From assembly GCF_001889545.1 (NCBI RefSeq), contig NZ_CP018194.1, positions 1,152,501 to 1,216,500 on the forward strand: a stretch of 64,000 bases of DNA. The letters run 5' to 3'. The translations under genes were made by a program, and so were the position numbers. Numbering within the stretch: the stretch's first letter is position 1; every line of letters starts with the position of its first letter. This stretch comes from Granulibacter bethesdensis. Lineage in GTDB: Bacteria > Pseudomonadota > Alphaproteobacteria > Acetobacterales > Acetobacteraceae. The notes beneath the pieces are model-generated. The model worked only from the letters and a program-made list of their open reading frames with translations. It did not search any database and was not told where the DNA came from. Below are positions 46,792-53,911 of this stretch, one piece after another.

Positions 46792-47640
46792 TTATTTCTC
46801 GGCGAAAGCTTTTTCGTAGACGAACGCACCGGGGGAGGAGTTATTACCCTCATCCAGCCCCGCCTTTTCCAGCAAATCCTTGATATCGGCCAGCATGGCC
46901 TCACTGCCGCAGATCATGGCGCGATCATGCTCCGGGTCCAGATGGGGCAGGCCGAGATCCTGATACAGCTTGCCGTTTTCCATCAGTGTGGTCAGGCGGC
47001 CCTGATTGCGGAACGGCTCCCGTGTGACGGTGGGATAGTACAGCAGCTTTTCCCGCGCCAGTTCGCCGATGAATTCGTGTTCTTTCAGATCGTTTTCCAG
47101 CAGCTGGGCATAGGCGTGCTCGTCGGCGAAGCGGGTGCCGTGGGTGATGATCACCTTCTCGAAACGCTCATAGGTTTCCGGATCACGCACCAGGCTGAGG
47201 AACGGCGCCAGACCGGTTCCGGTCGAGAGCAGATACAGGTTGCGTCCGGGGCGCAGATTGTCCAGCAGCAGAGTGCCGGTGGGCTTGCGACCGACCAGAA
47301 CCTCGTCCCCGACCTGAATATGTTGCAGGCGGGAGGTCAGCGGACCATTCGGCACCTTGATGCTGAGGAATTCCAGATGTTCCTCGTAATTCGCACTGGC
47401 GACGCTGTAGGCGCGCAGCAGGGGTTTCGGCTTTTCGTCCTCGGTCATCAGCCCGATCATCACGAACTGGCCGTTCTCGAACCGGAAGCTCATGTCACGG
47501 CTGAGGGTGAAGCTGAACAGCCGATCCGTCCAGTGATGCACGCTCAGAACTTTCTGGGCGGCGAGGCTCGCAGGAATCGACGCCGGGTCGATCAGAGCCG
47601 GCGGCCGGGCAGCGTCGATCACATCGGTCACAGCGTTCAT
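46792..47640 (-). CDS. fpr: Ferredoxin--NADP+ reductase
   Basis: A protein of 282 residues of the bacterial FNR group. The FAD-binding R-A-Y-S-V-A-S-A-N motif is near 77, and the NADP domain has L-L-S-T-G-T-G-L-A-P-F-L near 140 and M-I-C-G-S near 243. The C-terminal extension ends F-V-Y-E-K-A-F-A-E-K, typical of subclass I (Azotobacter/Rhodobacter type). It supplies electrons from NADPH to ferredoxin, for iron-sulfur repair or oxidative stress. A Fur-like palindrome lies about 90 bp upstream. Its ferredoxin partner could be the gene at 25832. Confidence 0.93.
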   Translation of the reverse strand: MNAVTDVIDAARPPALIDPASIPASLAAQKVLSVHHWTDRLFSFTLSRDMSFRFENGQFVMIGLMTEDEKPKPLLRAYSVASANYEEHLEFLSIKVPNGPLTSRLQHIQVGDEVLVGRKPTGTLLLDNLRPGRNLYLLSTGTGLAPFLSLVRDPETYERFEKVIITHGTRFADEHAYAQLLENDLKEHEFIGELAREKLLYYPTVTREPFRNQGRLTTLMENGKLYQDLGLPHLDPEHDRAMICGSEAMLADIKDLLEKAGLDEGNNSSPGAFVYEKAFAEK

Positions 47641-47730
47641 GGGGCCTCCCTGTTCATATCAGTCTTTCTCTCCCTCCCTGAACAGAGAGAGAGCAGCCAA
47701 TGGCATCTTTGCACTGGTGACACAGTAAGA

Positions 47731-47745
47731 TGCGAATCGTTCGCA
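47731..47745. promoter_or_regulatory. Fur-like palindrome upstream of fpr
   Basis: TGCGAA-TCG-TTCGCA, a 15-bp near-perfect palindrome (6-bp arms, 3-bp centre). It lies 91-105 bp before the fpr start, in a region with no other gene. The 7-1-7-like layout resembles Fur-family operators in alphaproteobacteria, which would fit iron or oxidative control of fpr. The match to Fur is inference; the palindrome itself is directly seen. Confidence 0.4.
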
Positions 47746-47859
47746 AATACTGTACCGTGCAGGAAAGGACGGCAAGTAGCCATCCCTCTCTATTACGACA
47801 AGAGGAATTTGCGCGGAATCTGTTCGTGCAGCCCTGCTATCCACAGAATGGAGGCGTTC

Positions 47860-48186
47860 TTAAATGAATTCCCCGCGCAGGAAGCCCAATGCAGGCACCG
47901 GGCGCCATGCTTTCGGCAGATCAGCACGGCGTATAGGGGCAACGGTATAGCTCGGCAGGGGTTGGCGGCAGGATTGCAGGAAACCGGTATAGGATCGCAC
48001 CTGCTGCATCCTCCAGTCCCGGTCCTGAAGGGCGGCCTCGCGGCTGGGGAAGATCTCCGCAACCCTTCTGCGTCGCCCGACGGAGGCGATGACAGCCCAG
48101 AGCGTATCATCCCGGCTACGCGTAATACTGATGACCTGACTCAAGGGACCCCCTGAATGGTGGCCGACGATAGAGCGGTTCATCAT
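47860..48186 (-). CDS. Hypothetical protein, 108 residues
   Basis: An open frame beginning M-M-N-R-S-I-V-G-H-H with a start at 48186 or 48183. The product is basic and rich in arginine (for example R-R-R-R-V-A-E-I-F-P-S-R-E-A-A-L-Q-D-R-D-W-R). A strand-rich beginning (V-I-S-I-T-R-S-R-D-D-T-L-W-A-V-I-A-S) resembles small DUF2188-like folds. No family is recognised with confidence. Both neighbours are on the same strand and well separated, so it may be transcribed alone. The gene could be real or only an open frame; codon usage looks coding. Confidence 0.5.
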   Translation of the reverse strand: MMNRSIVGHHSGGPLSQVISITRSRDDTLWAVIASVGRRRRVAEIFPSREAALQDRDWRMQQVRSYTGFLQSCRQPLPSYTVAPIRRADLPKAWRPVPALGFLRGEFI

Positions 48187-48227
48187 GAAGTCAGTCCATG
48201 GCTGGCTTCAAGCATAAAGCCGTGCCG

Positions 48228-48599
48228 CTATTTTTTATAATAGGCAGCTTGTGGAAATTCCTTGATGTGGAGCGCCCCGGTGGAATCCGCACTGAGATTG
48301 ATCGTATCAAACGGCGTCTGTTCATCCGGAGTATCAGCGGGATCAGAGTCCAGGGTGATCGACTGCCCTTCAGCATGCCAGTCACCCATATTGGAGCGAT
48401 GATAGGGGCCATAAGACAAATCCCACTGGAATCGCCCATCCGGATGCAGCATCAGATCAGAGTGTGCCTGGGGAACACCGCGTAACACATAGCGTCCTGC
48501 AAAAGCCTCTTCCGTTTTGCCGGCAAGAGCAGTCTGGCTTGCTGAAATCATCAGAAAGACAGTGGCAATCAGGCAGGAGCGCATCTTTATCGTCATCAT
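48228..48599 (-). CDS. Secreted hypothetical protein
   Basis: A protein of 123 residues. The N-terminus (M-R-S-C-L-I-A-T-V-F-L-M-I-S-A-S-Q-T-A-L-A) is a Sec signal peptide with cleavage after A-L-A. The mature part of about 97 residues is beta-rich: F-A-G-R-Y-V-L-R-G-V, M-L-H-P-D-G-R-F-Q-W-D-L-S-Y-G, and W-H-A-E-G-Q-S-I-T-L-D-S-D. The H-P-D-G-R-F-x-W pattern followed by G-x-W is seen in small periplasmic proteins of unknown role that share a lipocalin-like strand order. Function unknown. Confidence 0.72.
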   Translation of the reverse strand: MMTIKMRSCLIATVFLMISASQTALAGKTEEAFAGRYVLRGVPQAHSDLMLHPDGRFQWDLSYGPYHRSNMGDWHAEGQSITLDSDPADTPDEQTPFDTINLSADSTGALHIKEFPQAAYYKK

Positions 48600-48685
48600 T
48601 GTCCGTCAGCTATCATGGCAGACGAAGCCACGTTGCAGGACGACAAAGTGATGAACAATAAAATGGGGGGCAGGAAGGGGGAAAA

Positions 48686-48761
48686 TGGTGCCCAAGGGCG
48701 GAATCGAACCACCGACACTGCGATTTTCAGTCGCATGCTCTACCAACTGAGCTACTTGGGC
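48686..48761 (-). tRNA. tRNA-Phe (anticodon GAA)
   Basis: A 76-nt cloverleaf read on the minus strand. The acceptor stem GCCCAAG pairs with CTTGGGC, the D arm is GCTC/GAGC, the anticodon stem GCGAC/ATCGC region encloses the loop with GAA, the T arm carries GGTTCGATTCC, discriminator A, and CCA is encoded. A possible promoter (TTGATC-N17-TAACTC on the minus strand, about 48784-48812) lies upstream. Confidence 0.95.
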
Positions 48762-48837
48762 ACGGCCTCTACCGGCGGGGCAGGAGTTAGCGCAGCGCGA
48801 AGCCGGGATCAAGATGGGTGACGACAATATGACGCTT

Positions 48838-49017
48838 TTATTCGTCGTCGGATGGTCCGGGCTGCTCTGCGGGGGGACCGGGAATTCGATAATCTTCCTG
48901 TAACCAGCGACCGAGATCCACATCTGCGCAGCGACGGCTGCAAAAAGGCGTATAGCTGCGATCGAAAGTAGAATCGGAGCCGGGTTTGTTGCAGATCGGA
49001 CAACGGGAGGCACTCAT
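48838..49017 (-). CDS. yacG: DNA gyrase inhibitor YacG (zinc-binding)
   Basis: A very short gene: 59 residues from ATG at 49017 to TAA at 48838. It has the YacG zinc finger C-P-I-C (residues 6-9) with the second pair in [14 protein letters not shown], about 20 residues later, then I-P-G-P-P-A-E and an acidic tail D-D-E. YacG inhibits DNA gyrase by binding GyrB. It is the last gene of the infA-maf-rng-yacG set typical of alphaproteobacteria, which confirms the call despite its size. Confidence 0.92.
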   Translation of the reverse strand: MSASRCPICNKPGSDSTFDRSYTPFCSRRCADVDLGRWLQEDYRIPGPPAEQPGPSDDE

Positions 49018-49083
49018 TGCACCATGATCCTCAGAGTCGAGTGGGAAAAGCCGAGTGAACAGCGTATGGGATCAAAAAAACGG

Positions 49084-50229
49084 TTAGTCCGTTTCCGGAC
49101 AGATAGCCCGATCCCCTCGCAAAGCGGGATCAGAGATCAGAATCGGCAACAGACCGGTCTCGTGCCGGAACTCCTCCAGCGCGACGCTATCCCTGCTCAA
49201 TGCCTCATGAACAGCGGGGGAAAGGCGCAGGGTTGGCTGCCTGCCGGGATTTTTGATGCTCCAGCGCCATGCCTGTCGTAAAACGGCCAGAGCTGCCGCG
49301 TGCGGGCCTTGCAGCATTTCATGCAAAGGTGGACGGCGACGCTGACGTGAGATTTCCGCGAAACCGAGCGCGGTGAATCCGTGCAGACGGGGGTGAAGCG
49401 GGTCTTCGGCCAGCGCTTCCGTCAGAGGGGCGGCAAAACTCTGCCTTTTGCGGGCCTGAACGCCGGCCAGGTCCAGCAGAATGGCACCTGACAGGTTTCG
49501 CAACCGTATCTGCCGGGCAATAGAGGGCAGAATCGCGTGATTGATCTGCATCTGGGCACGATTTTTGGAGTCTCGTGCGGCACTCGCTGCACCTGCATCG
49601 ACATCCAGCGCTACCAGAGCCGCTGTCGGCTCGACATGAAGAATAGCCCCTCCCGGAAGCAGGGCGTGAGGAGTAGCAAGGGCTGCAATATCGGCTTCCA
49701 GCCCCTCATCCCGGACGGGTTCTACGGCCATTTGCACACGTTCCCCATAGATCGGACGCAGGGAGGCGAACACAGCCCGGTTATCGACGAGGATCGTGGC
49801 ATCAGGGCAGGCAGCGGCCAGATCATCCAGCCCGGACGGGCCGCGATGGAGCAGCAGGGGGGAGGCCCCCTCCGGCATGTCCTGCGCCGGGGCCGGTACG
49901 GCGGCCAATCTCGGTCCTTTGCCACCTGATGCGGATCGGGTCACACGAACAAAAACAGGTTCCCCAGGCTTGGGCAGAGAGGCATGGCATGCGCTGTCAG
50001 GCAGAAACCCTTCCTCACCATCAGGCAGAGCCACGAATGCGCCCGCCATGGCGGAAACCCGAGCTATGACCCGGCCACGATACACATCCCCGAATCCATC
50101 GGGCCGACCGGGCCGGTCGATCATGAAATCAAGCAACTGGTCATTCCGGGTCAGGGCAACCTGACGCTCACCGGGCGAGCAGAAGACTCGAAGGAAAAGT
50201 GAAAGCGGGGATTTGGATAAGCCGCTCAT
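49084..50229 (-). CDS. rng: Ribonuclease E/G family protein (RNase G-like)
   Basis: A protein of 381 residues. An S1-like RNA-binding part (F-G-D-V-Y-R-G-R-V-I-A-R-V) is followed by the RNase E/G catalytic core. The metal-binding aspartates are seen in V-A-L-D-V-D-A-G and I-L-L-D-L-A-G-V. It is compact: there is no C-P-x-C zinc-link motif used by RNase E and RNase G for tetramer assembly. The substrate RNAs are not known. The ATG lies directly after the maf stop (1-bp gap), so it is co-transcribed with maf. Confidence 0.85.
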   Translation of the reverse strand: MSGLSKSPLSLFLRVFCSPGERQVALTRNDQLLDFMIDRPGRPDGFGDVYRGRVIARVSAMAGAFVALPDGEEGFLPDSACHASLPKPGEPVFVRVTRSASGGKGPRLAAVPAPAQDMPEGASPLLLHRGPSGLDDLAAACPDATILVDNRAVFASLRPIYGERVQMAVEPVRDEGLEADIAALATPHALLPGGAILHVEPTAALVALDVDAGAASAARDSKNRAQMQINHAILPSIARQIRLRNLSGAILLDLAGVQARKRQSFAAPLTEALAEDPLHPRLHGFTALGFAEISRQRRRPPLHEMLQGPHAAALAVLRQAWRWSIKNPGRQPTLRLSPAVHEALSRDSVALEEFRHETGLLPILISDPALRGDRAICPETD

Positions 50230-50230
50230 C

Positions 50231-50851
50231 TCAGAGCGAACGGAAGCCCAGCCCGCGCAGCAGCTGGGCAGTCTCGAACAGGGGCAGCCCGACGACATTG
50301 CTGTAGCTGCCGGACAGGAAACGGATATAGGCGGCCGCCAGACCCTGAATGGCGTAACCGCCGGCCTTGCCGCGCCATTCGCCGGAGGCGATGTAGGCTT
50401 CCTGTTGGAAATCAGTCATCCGGTTGAAGGTGACGGCGCTTTCAACAATTCGCTCGGCCCGTTTGCCGTCGGGGGCGATCACGACCACCGTGGTCCAGAC
50501 GTGATGACGTCGACCGGAGAGCAGTGTGAGGCATTGTCTTGCCTCGGCCTCTGTTTCGGCTTTCGGGAGCGCGCGGCGACCAACCGCAACAACGGTATCC
50601 GCCGCGAGGATAAACGGCGCCGCCAGGGGGGCGTCAGAGTGTTCCTTGAGCGCGCGCATGGCCGCGTCCGCCTTGCCCTGGGCAAGACGGCGGGAGAGAA
50701 GGCGTGGAACCTCCCCTTTCACAGGTGTTTCATCGATGTCGGTGGCGAGGGTCAGGGCCGGTATGACCCCGATCTGGGCCAGCAGGGCCGCCCGGCGAGG
50801 GCTGGCGGAGGCCAGTACAAGCGGGTACGCGGTGGCCGGTTGATCCGGCAT
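50231..50851 (-). CDS. maf: Maf-like nucleoside triphosphate pyrophosphatase
   Basis: A protein of about 206 residues. It has the Maf motifs L-A-S-A-S-P-R-R-A-A-L-L, D-I-D-E-T-P, L-A-A-D-T-V-V and E-A-E-A-R-Q-C-L. Y-A-I-Q-G-L-A-A is the late motif, a mild change from the usual Y-A-I-Q-G-x-G/A. Maf proteins hydrolyse dTTP, UTP or modified pyrimidine nucleotides. The position between infA and rng is classic. A GTG one codon before the ATG is an alternative. Confidence 0.93.
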   Translation of the reverse strand: MPDQPATAYPLVLASASPRRAALLAQIGVIPALTLATDIDETPVKGEVPRLLSRRLAQGKADAAMRALKEHSDAPLAAPFILAADTVVAVGRRALPKAETEAEARQCLTLLSGRRHHVWTTVVVIAPDGKRAERIVESAVTFNRMTDFQQEAYIASGEWRGKAGGYAIQGLAAAYIRFLSGSYSNVVGLPLFETAQLLRGLGFRSL

Positions 50852-50870
50852 CACGTCAGAGCCCGCCCGC

Positions 50871-51089
50871 TTATTTGAAGCGGAAGGTGATGCGGCCCTT
50901 GGTCAGGTCATAGGGCGTCATTTCGACGTTGACCCGGTCACCTGCCAGCACGCGGATACGGTTCTTCCGCATCTTGCCGCTGGTATGAGCCAGAATAGAA
51001 TGCTCATTGTCCAGCTTGACGCGAAACATCGCGTTGGGGAGCAGCTCCATGACGGTGCCGCTGAACTCGATCATGTCCTCTTTAGACAT
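50871..51089 (-). CDS. infA: Translation initiation factor IF-1
   Basis: A protein of 72 residues, the standard IF-1 length. It contains the OB-fold signature [16 protein letters not shown], the [15 protein letters not shown] segment, and ends with [17 protein letters not shown]-1 occupies the ribosomal A site during initiation. It heads the infA-maf-rng-yacG unit; the gap to hisD upstream is about 140 bp, enough for its own promoter. Confidence 0.97.
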   Translation of the reverse strand: MSKEDMIEFSGTVMELLPNAMFRVKLDNEHSILAHTSGKMRKNRIRVLAGDRVNVEMTPYDLTKGRITFRFK

Positions 51090-51228
51090 CAGAACTCTTC
51101 AATTGTGTCGATTGCGGGCGGAACATGGGGCGCGGCGGCCGCCACGTCAAGGAAACCATGCGGGGGGCAGGCCCGCGCTGGATGCCTGATGGCAGAAAAG
51201 CAACAGCAAGAAAGCGTGTGGCAGGGGT

Positions 51229-52518
51229 TTACTGCCCCAGTCGCAGGGCGATGCTTCTGGCATGGGCCTGCAAACCCTCGGCCTCGGCCAGAGTCACGGC
51301 GGCGGGACCGATGCGCTGCAATCCGCTTTCCTCGGCGGCGATCCAGGTGGTCCGCTTCAGGAAATCAAACACTGACAGGCCGGAGGCAAAGCGGGCTGTC
51401 CGGTTGGTCGGCAGAACGTGATTGGGGCCTGCGACATAATCCCCCAGCGCTTCCGGGCAGAAACTGCCGAGGAAGGCTGCACCGGCATGGCGGATACGGG
51501 CAAACAGACCGGCAGGATCATCTGTCATGATCTGAAGATGCTCCGGGGCCAGACGATCAGTCAGGCGGGCCGCTTCATCCCAGTCCCGCGCCAGAATGAT
51601 CGCGCCGTGATCACGCCAGCTGGCCCCGGCAATGGCGGCGCGGGGCAGGGAGGGAATTTCCTGTTCCACCGCTGCGGCCACGGCGTCAGCAAAGGCCGGG
51701 TCGATGGTGATCAGAATGGATTGCGCGGCTTCGTCATGCTCCGCCTGTGCCAGCAGGTCGACGGCAACCCGGCGTGGAGACTGGGCCGCATCGGCCAGCA
51801 CCACGACTTCTGACGGACCGGCGATACTGTCGATTCCCACCCGGCCGAATACCTGGCGCTTGGCTTCGGCAACATAGGCATTGCCGGGACCGACAACGCG
51901 ATCCACCCGCCCGATCGTAGCAGTACCGTAGGCAAAGGCTCCCACTGCCTGCGCGCCGCCGATCCGGTAGATTTCAGAGACACCGGCCAGCCGTGCCGCT
52001 GCCAGTACCAGCGGATTCAGCACCCCGTCCGGCGCGGGAACGCACATGGCGATGCGCTCCACCCCCGCCACCCGGGCCGGAATTGCGTTCATCAGCACGG
52101 AGGACGGATAGGCCGCCTTGCCACCCGGCACATACAGCCCGACCGCATCCAGCGCGTTCCAGCGCATGCCGAGCGTGATGCCATCCTCATCATCCAGCAG
52201 CAGATCACGCGGCATCTGGGCGCGATGAAACCGCTCGATACGCTTTGCCGCCAGCGCCAGCGCCTCGGTCTGGTCAGAGGGAACGCGGGCAATGGCGGCG
52301 TCGATCTCTGCCTCCTGCACCCGCATGGTCTCTTTCGTCAGGGTAAGACGGTCGAAGCGGGCGGTGTAGTCCAGTACGGCTTCATCACCGCGTGCGGCGA
52401 CATCGGCCAGAATTGCCGCCACCGCCTGATCGACAGTGGCGCCGCTTTCCCGGGGGGAGTTCAGAAACGCGGCAAAGCGGGTCTCAAAATCCGGGGCGCG
52501 CGTGTCAAAACGCTGCAT
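51229..52518 (-). CDS. hisD: Histidinol dehydrogenase
   Basis: A protein of 429 residues performing the last two oxidation steps of histidine synthesis. Motifs include Y-V-P-G-G-K-A-A-Y-P-S-S-V, G-G-A-Q-A-V-G-A-F-A-Y-G, V-G-P-G-N-A-Y-V-A-E-A-K, and D-S-I-A-G-P-S-E. Zinc and catalytic residues lie in A-E-H-D and A-P-E-H-L-Q. It follows hisG by 13 bp in the same direction. Confidence 0.95.
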   Translation of the reverse strand: MQRFDTRAPDFETRFAAFLNSPRESGATVDQAVAAILADVAARGDEAVLDYTARFDRLTLTKETMRVQEAEIDAAIARVPSDQTEALALAAKRIERFHRAQMPRDLLLDDEDGITLGMRWNALDAVGLYVPGGKAAYPSSVLMNAIPARVAGVERIAMCVPAPDGVLNPLVLAAARLAGVSEIYRIGGAQAVGAFAYGTATIGRVDRVVGPGNAYVAEAKRQVFGRVGIDSIAGPSEVVVLADAAQSPRRVAVDLLAQAEHDEAAQSILITIDPAFADAVAAAVEQEIPSLPRAAIAGASWRDHGAIILARDWDEAARLTDRLAPEHLQIMTDDPAGLFARIRHAGAAFLGSFCPEALGDYVAGPNHVLPTNRTARFASGLSVFDFLKRTTWIAAEESGLQRIGPAAVTLAEAEGLQAHARSIALRLGQ

Positions 52519-52531
52519 TCTGGCTCTCCGC

Positions 52532-53281
52532 TCAGGCGTTCAGGGCGGCGCGGAAGCGGGCAATCCAGTTGCCGATTGCCTCCGGGCGGGTTTTCAGGGC
52601 GGTGCGGTTGACGATCAGCCGGCTGGTGACATCGGCGATGACCTGTGTTTCCACCAATCCGTTGGCTTTCAGGGTGGAGCCTGTCTGGACCAGATCCACA
52701 ATCACCCGTGACAGGCCGAGGCTCGGAGCCAGCTCCATCGCACCATTGAGGTGAACGATTTCAGCCTGCACACCGCTGGCGGCAAAGTGCCTGCGTGCAA
52801 TGTTGGGGTATTTGGAGGCAACCCGCACCCGCGACCATGTGCGCGGATTGTCGTGCCCGGCTGTTGTCACCGGCTCTGCCACGCTGATGCGGCAGGCACC
52901 GATTTTCAGATCGAGGGGCGCGTAGATTTCCGGATAGTCGAATTCCATCAGCACATCCGCGCCGCAGATGCCAATCTGCGCACCGCCGAAAGCGACGAAA
53001 GTGGCTACATCGAACGGACGCACCCGCACCACGTCCAGCGCCGGATCATGGGTTGGAAAGCGCAGGCGGCGGCTGCTTTCATCCGCATAATCGGCGGCGG
53101 GATGAATCCCGACCTTATCCAGCAGAGGCTGGCACTCGGCGAGAATACGGCCTTTCGGCAGGGCCAGTACCAGAGGTGCATCCAGCATGGCGGTGCTATC
53201 CCCGTCCCCTGCCGACGCGGCGGTACCCGAAGAATGAAAAGAGGTGCCGGGAGCGTCACCGGCTGTCAGCGGAACGGTCAT
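52532..53281 (-). CDS. hisG: ATP phosphoribosyltransferase, short form
   Basis: About 249 residues from the first Met, or 218 from the Met at 53188. The core begins L-V-L-A-L-P-K-G-R-I-L and includes G-I-C-G-A-D-V-L and L-V-Q-T-G-S-T-L-K-A-N-G-L, the PRPP site. The C-terminal regulatory domain of the long form is missing, so it is the HisGS type that needs HisZ, whose gene is not in the window. The first 31 residues (threonine/serine-rich) look unrelated to the family; GGGGA 9 nt before 53188 favours the shorter version. It catalyses the first step of histidine synthesis. Confidence 0.92.
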   Translation of the reverse strand: MTVPLTAGDAPGTSFHSSGTAASAGDGDSTAMLDAPLVLALPKGRILAECQPLLDKVGIHPAADYADESSRRLRFPTHDPALDVVRVRPFDVATFVAFGGAQIGICGADVLMEFDYPEIYAPLDLKIGACRISVAEPVTTAGHDNPRTWSRVRVASKYPNIARRHFAASGVQAEIVHLNGAMELAPSLGLSRVIVDLVQTGSTLKANGLVETQVIADVTSRLIVNRTALKTRPEAIGNWIARFRAALNA

Positions 53282-53427
53282 GCGCGCCGTCTACACCGGC
53301 AGGCGCGGCGGGAAAAGGCCGCATGACACCTGATTGCGGGCTATCAGGCGCAATACAGCCATCCGGTCGCCTCTGGCCTGATGGAGAGAGCGGGTTTATC
53401 CCGTCCTGGATCAGGGTGGAGACAGCA

Positions 53428-53907
53428 ATGACCAGTCTTTATGATTTTCAGGCCACCATGCTGGATGGGCAGGTTGTGCCACTGTCGCGCTGGCATGGGC
53501 AGGTGGCGCTGGTCGTCAATACGGCCAGCCGTTGTGGCTTCACCCCGCAATATCAGGGGCTGGAAGCGCTTTATCAGCGCTTTGCTGCTTCCGGCTTCGT
53601 GGTGCTGGGTTTCCCGTGCAACCAGTTCGGTGCGCAGGAGCCGGGGAATAGTGAGGAGATCAGGACTTTTTGTGGTACGCAGTACGGCGTCAGTTTCCCG
53701 ATGTTTGCGCGGGTGGAGGTCAATGGCACCAACGCCCATCCGTTGTTCGACTATCTGACCCGTCAGCGCCGTGGCCTGCTGGGAACACGGCGCATCAAGT
53801 GGAATTTCACCAAATTCCTGATCGGGCGGGATGGGGTAGCGGTGGCCCGTTATGCCCCGTCCTGCAAGCCGGAAAAGCTGGAAAAAGCGGTTTCCGGGTT
53901 ACTCTGA
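53428..53907 (+). CDS. Glutathione peroxidase (cysteine type)
   Basis: A protein of 159 residues. The catalytic tetrad is visible: Cys36 in N-T-A-S-R-C-G-F-T-P-Q-Y (cysteine, not selenocysteine), Gln and Asn in F-P-C-N-Q-F-G-A-Q-E-P-G, and Trp in I-K-W-N-F-T-K-F-L. The C-residue in F-P-C-N is the resolving cysteine typical of thioredoxin-dependent enzymes, so thioredoxin may be the real reductant. It has no signal peptide. ATG at 53428 has GGTGGAG before it. It is convergent with the TonB receptor. Confidence 0.92.
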   Translation: MTSLYDFQATMLDGQVVPLSRWHGQVALVVNTASRCGFTPQYQGLEALYQRFAASGFVVLGFPCNQFGAQEPGNSEEIRTFCGTQYGVSFPMFARVEVNGTNAHPLFDYLTRQRRGLLGTRRIKWNFTKFLIGRDGVAVARYAPSCKPEKLEKAVSGLL

Positions 53908-53911
53908 GGGA

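Noticed and set aside
46672-48156. A 494-codon plus-strand open frame
   Set aside because: It runs opposite fpr and the hypothetical at 47860, and passes through a strong terminator.
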